Shown here piece after piece: positions 59,369-64,000 of a DNA stretch of 64,000 bases. The notes beneath the pieces are model-generated. The model worked only from the letters and a program-made list of their open reading frames with translations. It had not been told where the DNA came from and did not search any database. Origin of the DNA: Pseudomonas sp. PDM05 (GTDB taxonomy: Bacteria; Pseudomonadota; Gammaproteobacteria; Pseudomonadales; Pseudomonadaceae); assembly GCF_014851685.1 (NCBI RefSeq), contig NZ_JACVAC010000003.1, forward strand, positions 310,001 to 374,000, written 5' to 3'. Each line of letters starts with the position of its first letter. The first letter of the stretch is position 1. A program made the position numbers and the translations under genes.

Positions 59369-61255
59369 TTATTCTTCGAGCGTCAACAACGGCTCCTGGA
59401 AGCGCAGCAAACGCCCGGCGTTGCCCAGTACCAGCAAGGTGCTGAGGTTATGCAACACCGCAGCGATCATCGCCCCGGCAGCGCCCAGCCAGCCAAACGC
59501 GGCGAACACCACGATCGCCAGCGTCCAGCCCAGGCCGATGATCACGTTGACCTGCAACGTCTGCCGGCACTGGCGACTCAAGCGCACACAGGTGCCCAGG
59601 CGCCGCAGGTCGCTGCCGATCAGCACCACGTCCGCCGAGGCCAGCGCGATGTCGGCGCCGCCTGCCCCCATGGCCACGCCGACCACACCGGCCTTGAGCG
59701 CCAGGGAATCGTTGATGCCGTCGCCCACCACCATCGGGCGAAAGCCGCTGCCGATCTCACCCAGCACGCGGTTGAGCTTGTCTTCCGGCAGCGCCTGGGC
59801 TTGGACGTCGCTGATGCCCACGTCCAGCGCCAGGCTGTCGGCCACGCTCTGACGGTCGCCGGTCAGCAGCAGTTGGCGGCCCAGGCCCAGGTCGCGCAAC
59901 TCTTGCAGCGCCTGGCGCGCTTCCGGTTTGACGCGGTCGGCCAGCAGCAGCCAGGCGAGGAACTGGCCATCCAGCGCCAACCCGGCAATCGGGCCGTCGT
60001 GAGTCGGCACCGGTGTGGTGACGATGCCCAGCTGTTCGAACAACTCCGGCCGCCCCAGAGCCGCTTCGCCCTGCGCGGTCTGCGCCACCACGCCCAGGCC
60101 CTGGCGTTCACGAATATCGGTCAGCCCCGGCAATTGTTCCTGCGTCGCCAAGCCCGCCAACGCGCGGCTGACCGGGTGGCTGCTGGCCGAGCCGAGGCTG
60201 GCGGCCAGGTTCAGCAACCGTTGCCGATCCGGCGCAGTGGTCTCGATGGATTGCAGGCGCAGGGTGCCATAGGTCAGGGTGCCGGTCTTGTCGACCACCA
60301 ACGAGGTCAGGTCCGCCAGCTCCTCCAGAAACGCCGAGCTGCGAATCAAAATCCCATGCCGCGCCGCGACCGCGATCCCGGCAATCGCCGTGGCCGGCGC
60401 CGACAGCACCAACGCACACGGACACGCCGCCACCAGCACCGCCAGCATCGCCTGCGCGTCGTTGGTGACAAACCAGGTGACCGCCGCCAGCAGCAGCACC
60501 AACACCATATAGCTGCCGGCATAGCGCTCCAGCAGCCGCGTGATCGGCGGTTTGGAGCGCTCGGCGTTCTGCATCAGCGCGATGACTTTGCCCAACGTGG
60601 ATTCATGCCCGGTGCGCGTCACTTCCAGGCGCAGCAAGCCGTCGAGGTTGATCGCGCCGCCAAACACCTGCACGCCGGCACTCGCTTCCAGCGGCACCGA
60701 CTCGCCGGTAATCGGCGCGGTGTCCAGGCTCGCCTGGCCCGACAGCACCACGCCATCGGCGGGCACACGGTCGCCGGCGCGCACTTCGACAATATCGCCG
60801 GTGTGCAGCGTGCCGTTATCCACCTCGACGATGCTGCCATCGGCCTGCACCAGCCGCGCATGGCTGCGGGTCAGTTTGCCCAGGGCGTGGATCGCCTCCT
60901 GGGAGCCGATCACGCTGCGTTCTTCGAGCACGTGGCCGAAGATCATGATGATCGGCAACAGTGCGGCCGTCAGCAGATCTCCAGTGGCCCAGGCCCCAAG
61001 CATGGCCAGGGCGATCAGTTGGTCGGTGATCCCATGCAGGCTCGGAAAGCGCAGGCTGTACCACGCCGAACGCATCACCGGCACGGCCACCAACAGCGAG
61101 GCAACCCCCAGCAGCAACTGGCTGACCCCGCTTTGATCCGGCGCCAGCCAGCGCCACGCCAGGCCCAGCACCAGCAAACCGAGGGCCAGCATGGCCAGGG
61201 TCAATTGCCGCGCAGCACTGCGCTGCTCGGCGGAGGTCAGCATGGGTGCGCTCAT
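59369..61255 (-). CDS. Heavy-metal P1B-type ATPase lacking an N-terminal metal-binding domain
   Basis: A 628-residue cation-transporting ATPase. Motifs: TGES (183-186), the CPC transmembrane site in VAACPCALVLS (278-280), DKTGT phosphorylation site (322-326), the P1B-specific HP pair in SSHPVSRAL (360-361) and GDGINDSLALK. The N-terminus goes straight into membrane helices; there is no HMA domain or CxxC motif. The last helices read MIAAVLHNLSTLLVLGNAGR, which resembles zinc/cadmium-type rather than copper-type pumps, but the metal is unresolved. It overlaps the upstream SPFH gene by 4 bp (ATGA), so it is part of that operon. Confidence 0.93.
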   Translation of the reverse strand: MSAPMLTSAEQRSAARQLTLAMLALGLLVLGLAWRWLAPDQSGVSQLLLGVASLLVAVPVMRSAWYSLRFPSLHGITDQLIALAMLGAWATGDLLTAALLPIIMIFGHVLEERSVIGSQEAIHALGKLTRSHARLVQADGSIVEVDNGTLHTGDIVEVRAGDRVPADGVVLSGQASLDTAPITGESVPLEASAGVQVFGGAINLDGLLRLEVTRTGHESTLGKVIALMQNAERSKPPITRLLERYAGSYMVLVLLLAAVTWFVTNDAQAMLAVLVAACPCALVLSAPATAIAGIAVAARHGILIRSSAFLEELADLTSLVVDKTGTLTYGTLRLQSIETTAPDRQRLLNLAASLGSASSHPVSRALAGLATQEQLPGLTDIRERQGLGVVAQTAQGEAALGRPELFEQLGIVTTPVPTHDGPIAGLALDGQFLAWLLLADRVKPEARQALQELRDLGLGRQLLLTGDRQSVADSLALDVGISDVQAQALPEDKLNRVLGEIGSGFRPMVVGDGINDSLALKAGVVGVAMGAGGADIALASADVVLIGSDLRRLGTCVRLSRQCRQTLQVNVIIGLGWTLAIVVFAAFGWLGAAGAMIAAVLHNLSTLLVLGNAGRLLRFQEPLLTLEE

Positions 61256-62286
61256 TGTTCGGCTCCCTGAATGATCAAACGGGAGTCGTCTTTCGGATCG
61301 ACTGTGGTCACGGAACCGGCCTGGCCGAGAATCTTCGGCAGGCGTTCGCGGTACAGGCGCAGCAGCAAGCCAGGGTCTTTGACCTGGGCCAGGCTGGCGA
61401 CGGTGGCGGTTTGCGCCCGGGCATTGGCCAAGCGTTCGCTGGCCTGGGCGTGGGCGACTTGCACCACGCGGTCGGCCTGCTGGTTGGCGGCCTGGGTGAG
61501 TTTTTCTGCGTCGGTGCGGGCGTTGGCCACGGCTTTGTCAGCCTGCTGGCTGGCGGTCAACACTGCGTTGAAAGCATTCACCGCCGGGCCCGGCAGGCTC
61601 GATTGCACATCCACCCGGGTGACTTCGATGCCCAGGCCCAAACCGCTGGAGGTCAACTCCGCCAGGCGTTTATTGATGCCTTGCACCAGATCGCCACGCA
61701 GCCGTTCGCGACGTTCGGCGGCGCCGTTGTCGGTGCCGATCAGCTCGGGGCGCGCCACCAGGATCGTGTCCAGGTCCCGCGCCGCCGTAAGGGCCACGGC
61801 GCTGCGCGTCACCAGTCGATCCAGCGCTGGCAGCACATGCCCGCCCTGGAGCACAAAGGCATAGGGCTCGGTGACTTTGTAGAACACCCGCACATCCAGC
61901 TGCACCACCCCGGCATCGCCGGTCAGCAGGTAACCGGAGCCGGCCAGCGCATCACTCAATGGCGTGGCGAAACTGGCCACGCGGTCAGCCTGGGTCGCCG
62001 CCTCGGAGCGCAACAGGTTCTCGACCCGGCGCTCGATCACGCGATCGGCCGCGGGCAACAACACCACTTGCTCGAACGGCTGCGGCCAGGCCAGCAACAG
62101 CCCGGCATTCTGGATACGGTCGAGGGCGCCGAAGTGCAACACCACGGCACGGTTCTGCGGGTCGATCTGGCGCACATTGGAAAGCGCCCAGGCCAACGCG
62201 GCCAATACGGTCACCGCGTACAGCGCCAGGAACGTCAGGCGCCCGGCCTGGACCCATGGGCTGTCCGGGCTGTCACGCTCGGTCAT
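61252..62286 (-). CDS. SPFH/prohibitin-domain membrane protein (HflC/HflK-like)
   Basis: A 344-residue protein with one membrane helix (~17-36, LTFLALYAVTVLAALAWALS) and an SPFH domain (NVRQIDPQNRAVVLHFGALD, WPQPFEQVVLLPAADRVIER, LDVRVFYKVTEPYAFVL), then a long coiled coil rich in Ala/Gln (ASQQADKAVANARTDAEKLT). It is the third SPFH protein in a row. HflK/HflC complexes form cages around the protease FtsH; this set is distinct from the hfq-hflX-hflKC locus and is coupled to a metal ATPase. Overlaps by 4 bp on both sides. Confidence 0.87.
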   Translation of the reverse strand: MTERDSPDSPWVQAGRLTFLALYAVTVLAALAWALSNVRQIDPQNRAVVLHFGALDRIQNAGLLLAWPQPFEQVVLLPAADRVIERRVENLLRSEAATQADRVASFATPLSDALAGSGYLLTGDAGVVQLDVRVFYKVTEPYAFVLQGGHVLPALDRLVTRSAVALTAARDLDTILVARPELIGTDNGAAERRERLRGDLVQGINKRLAELTSSGLGLGIEVTRVDVQSSLPGPAVNAFNAVLTASQQADKAVANARTDAEKLTQAANQQADRVVQVAHAQASERLANARAQTATVASLAQVKDPGLLLRLYRERLPKILGQAGSVTTVDPKDDSRLIIQGAEQ

Positions 62287-63275
62287 GGCTGGACGTCCTT
62301 CGGCCCGTCCACCAGGGCGCGGAACGGCGCCGCGTCGGTGCGCAGGATGATCCTGGTGCCTGGCGAAACCACGGTACCCAAGGTGTCCAGCGAACGCAGC
62401 AGGTTATACAGCTGCGGATTACCGGCGTAGGCACGGCCGTAGATCTGCGCGGCTTCGACCCGCGATTGCGCCTCGATGTCGGCGGCTTTGACCGTGGCAT
62501 CGGCCTGCACGATGCGCGCGTCACGCTCGGCGGCGGAGCGGATCTGCGCCGCTTCACGCTTGCCCACGGCCGTGCGCTCGGTGGCGATGGTTTCACGCTC
62601 GGCGCGCATGCGGTCGACGGTGGCGGTGAGCGTCACCGACGGCAAGGTCAGCCGTTCGATACCGACTTGGGCCACGCGCACGCCGTAGGTGGTGAGCAAT
62701 TGTTGATCAATCTGTTGGCGCAACTGCGCTTCAAAATCAGCAATGCGCACTTGGCTGGCATCGGTATTGATCAAGCTCGACAGGTCAAAGCTGGCTGCGG
62801 TGGTTTCCAGCGCCGAACCGACAAAGGTACGAATCTGCCGCGCCGCTTCATCCGGCTGGTTCTGCACGGCGCGCATAAAGCGCTGCACGTTGTCGGCATC
62901 GCCCTGCACCTGCCACGCCACGTACGCCTGCACGATGATGCGCAGGCCATCGCGGGTGCCCACGTCCTGCAAGCCGCTGGAGGTGGTGCGCAGGCGCAGG
63001 TCCACCGGGATCGCCGCTTCGAACGGCGCCGGCCAGCGCCAGCCCAGGCCCGGCTCCAGCAGCACCCGCGCCGGGTTGCCGAAACGGGTAATCACCGTGG
63101 CTTCGCCGGAGCGCACTTGCACCAGGCTCGCGGCCGCGACCGCAAACAGCACCAGCAGCACCGCCCAGGCCATGCGCCGCCATGGGAACGGGCCGGCGGC
63201 GGGTTCGTCGCCATGATGATGGTGGTGGTGGTGATGGCCATGATGATGACCGTGATCGTGAGAATGAGCGCTCAA
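62283..63275 (-). CDS. HflC-like SPFH protein with His-rich N-terminus
   Basis: A 330-residue protein. Residues ~3-24 contain 15 histidines among Gly/Asp/Ser, an obvious metal-binding tail. A membrane helix follows (~34-52, MAWAVLLVLFAVAAASLVQV), then an SPFH domain (RSGEATVITRFGNPARVLLE, GLGWRWPAPFEAAIPVDLRL) and a C-terminal helix with ERETIATERTAVGKREAAQI, typical of HflC. By HflC topology the His tail should face the cytoplasm. It may gather metal for the downstream ATPase, which lacks its own metal-binding domain; this is inference. It lies 12 bp after the HflK-like gene. Confidence 0.88.
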   Translation of the reverse strand: MSAHSHDHGHHHGHHHHHHHHGDEPAAGPFPWRRMAWAVLLVLFAVAAASLVQVRSGEATVITRFGNPARVLLEPGLGWRWPAPFEAAIPVDLRLRTTSSGLQDVGTRDGLRIIVQAYVAWQVQGDADNVQRFMRAVQNQPDEAARQIRTFVGSALETTAASFDLSSLINTDASQVRIADFEAQLRQQIDQQLLTTYGVRVAQVGIERLTLPSVTLTATVDRMRAERETIATERTAVGKREAAQIRSAAERDARIVQADATVKAADIEAQSRVEAAQIYGRAYAGNPQLYNLLRSLDTLGTVVSPGTRIILRTDAAPFRALVDGPKDVQP

Positions 63276-63287
63276 CAGACCGACTCC

Positions 63288-64000
63288 TTATTGAACGGCT
63301 TTGCGCGGCAGCGACGGATCGGCCGGCAAGGAAAAAGAACGCAGATCGATCGTCGGCGCACTGTCGGCGCCCAGGCGATGATCCAGAATCAACAGCTTGG
63401 CGTGGGCCAGGCCCTGGCTCAGTTGGCCGAGGTACTGTTCCAGCACGAAGGCTTTGCCCGCGCTGGCGTAGGCCTTTTGTTCGGCGGCGAAACGCAGGTC
63501 GGCCGCCTGGGCACCGGCATTCACTTCGCGCGCGGTGGCCGTGGCCTGGTCACGGGCGCTGCTGGCTTGCAGCAGGGCCAGGTTGGTTTGTTCGCTGGCG
63601 GCGCCGCGTTCGCGGGAGATCAGCGCCTGTGCACCGATCTGCGCAGCTTGCACGCCGTGATAGGCATTAGCGGCGCCGGCCGGTGGGTGGATCGCTTCCA
63701 CCACCGTGGCGAGGATTTCCACGCCGCTGTCGAGGTGATGCAGATCGGCCTGCACGGCGCGGCCGATCTCGTCAGCGAGGCTGGTGCGTTGCTCGCCGAG
63801 CAATTCGTCAAGGGTGCGCGAGGCAAAGTCGTGGACCAGGATGCGGCTGGCGGTGCTGCGGATCAGGGTCGGCACATCCGCGCTGTTGTAGGTGGCGGCC
63901 AGCGCGGCGTGGTCGTTGAGGCCGATGCGGTAGACGAAACGCACGTCCATGTTGACGATCTGGAAGCCCTGCTTGTCGCCGCTGCTGCTGGCGATGACCT
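63288..64000 (-). CDS. HflK-like SPFH protein (partial, C-terminal part)
   Basis: The reading frame is open to the right edge; about 237 C-terminal residues are visible, starting IASSSGDKQGFQIVNMDVRF. The SPFH domain (VRFVYRIGLNDHAALAATYN, STASRILVHDFASRTLDELL) and the following coiled coil (ISRERGAASEQTNLALLQAS) identify a HflK-type protein. The N-terminal part, including any membrane helix, lies outside the window. It is the first visible gene of the SPFH-ATPase operon. Confidence 0.85.
   Translation of the reverse strand, partial: VIASSSGDKQGFQIVNMDVRFVYRIGLNDHAALAATYNSADVPTLIRSTASRILVHDFASRTLDELLGEQRTSLADEIGRAVQADLHHLDSGVEILATVVEAIHPPAGAANAYHGVQAAQIGAQALISRERGAASEQTNLALLQASSARDQATATAREVNAGAQAADLRFAAEQKAYASAGKAFVLEQYLGQLSQGLAHAKLLILDHRLGADSAPTIDLRSFSLPADPSLPRKAVQ

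Noticed and set aside
58193..61270. Open frame of about 1025 codons on the plus strand across the bufferin and ATPase genes
   Set aside because: It is antisense to three well-recognised genes (bufB, bufA1, ATPase), has His/Gln/Arg-rich composition typical of the antisense frame of GC-rich genes, and shows no family motifs.

Overview
The window is chromosomal DNA of a fluorescent Pseudomonas, most likely the P. fluorescens group. It is GC-rich, has typical Pseudomonas REP/REPIN repeats, and keeps two gene blocks that I recognise from P. aeruginosa: pycB-pycA-pycR-rpiR-(GGDEF/EAL)-uvrD (PA5435-PA5443) and the Zur-regulated paralogue cluster cobW-DUF1826-zigA-dksA2-amiA-folE2-gammaCA-pyrC2 (PA5532-PA5541). 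Both lie near oriC in PAO1. I see no rRNA, tRNA, phage, insertion sequence or CRISPR array. All assignments come from reading the sequence; no database search was run.

Layout. 1-8.2 kb: the tail of one large toxin-like protein, an AraC regulator, an acetylpolyamine amidohydrolase and a polyamine-binding protein, then a giant DUF6543/dermonecrotic-toxin-like protein whose C-terminus matches that of the first. 8.2-11.6 kb: a MocR regulator (with a cluster of DnaA-box-like sequences in its linker) divergent from an FMN-binding protein and two acetyltransferases. 11.6-12.5 kb: a 163-bp tandem repeat array. 12.6-17 kb: homocysteine methyltransferase, half of an amino-acid ABC transporter, and a hipA-hipB module. 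17-30.7 kb: a small autotransporter, pyruvate carboxylase with its LysR regulator, an RpiR regulator with a clear operator, a membrane PAS-GGDEF-EAL protein, uvrD and a Tim44-domain protein.

30.8-38.1 kb is the most striking region. A 21-bp perfect Fur-box-like palindrome is followed by an ECF sigma factor, a FecR-type anti-sigma factor, a TonB receptor with an STN signalling domain, a small secreted hemophilin-like protein and a Slam outer-membrane exporter (type XI secretion). The order parallels the Has haem-acquisition locus (sigma, anti-sigma, receptor, haemophore, exporter), but the haemophore and exporter belong to unrelated families. A strong hairpin lies between cargo and exporter.

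38.2-53.4 kb: a SMI1/KNR4 protein, a Kef-type antiporter, a thioesterase, PdxY, and then a zinc-starvation island with two palindromic Zur-type sites, two COG0523 GTPases, cysteine-poor DksA2, a periplasmic amidase, FolE2, a cluster-9 metal ABC transporter, a HisI paralogue, a gamma-carbonic anhydrase and PyrC2. 53.4-57.2 kb: a DUF3617 protein, cardiolipin synthase, an unknown protein and cyclopropane fatty acid synthase.

57.3-64 kb is a second metal-related block on the minus strand. An operon of three SPFH (HflK/HflC-like) proteins, one with an extreme His-rich N-terminus, leads into a P1B-type ATPase lacking an N-terminal metal-binding domain. Directly downstream are bufA-bufB-bufC, a bufferin (RiPP metallophore) set. 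The SPFH operon continues past the right edge.
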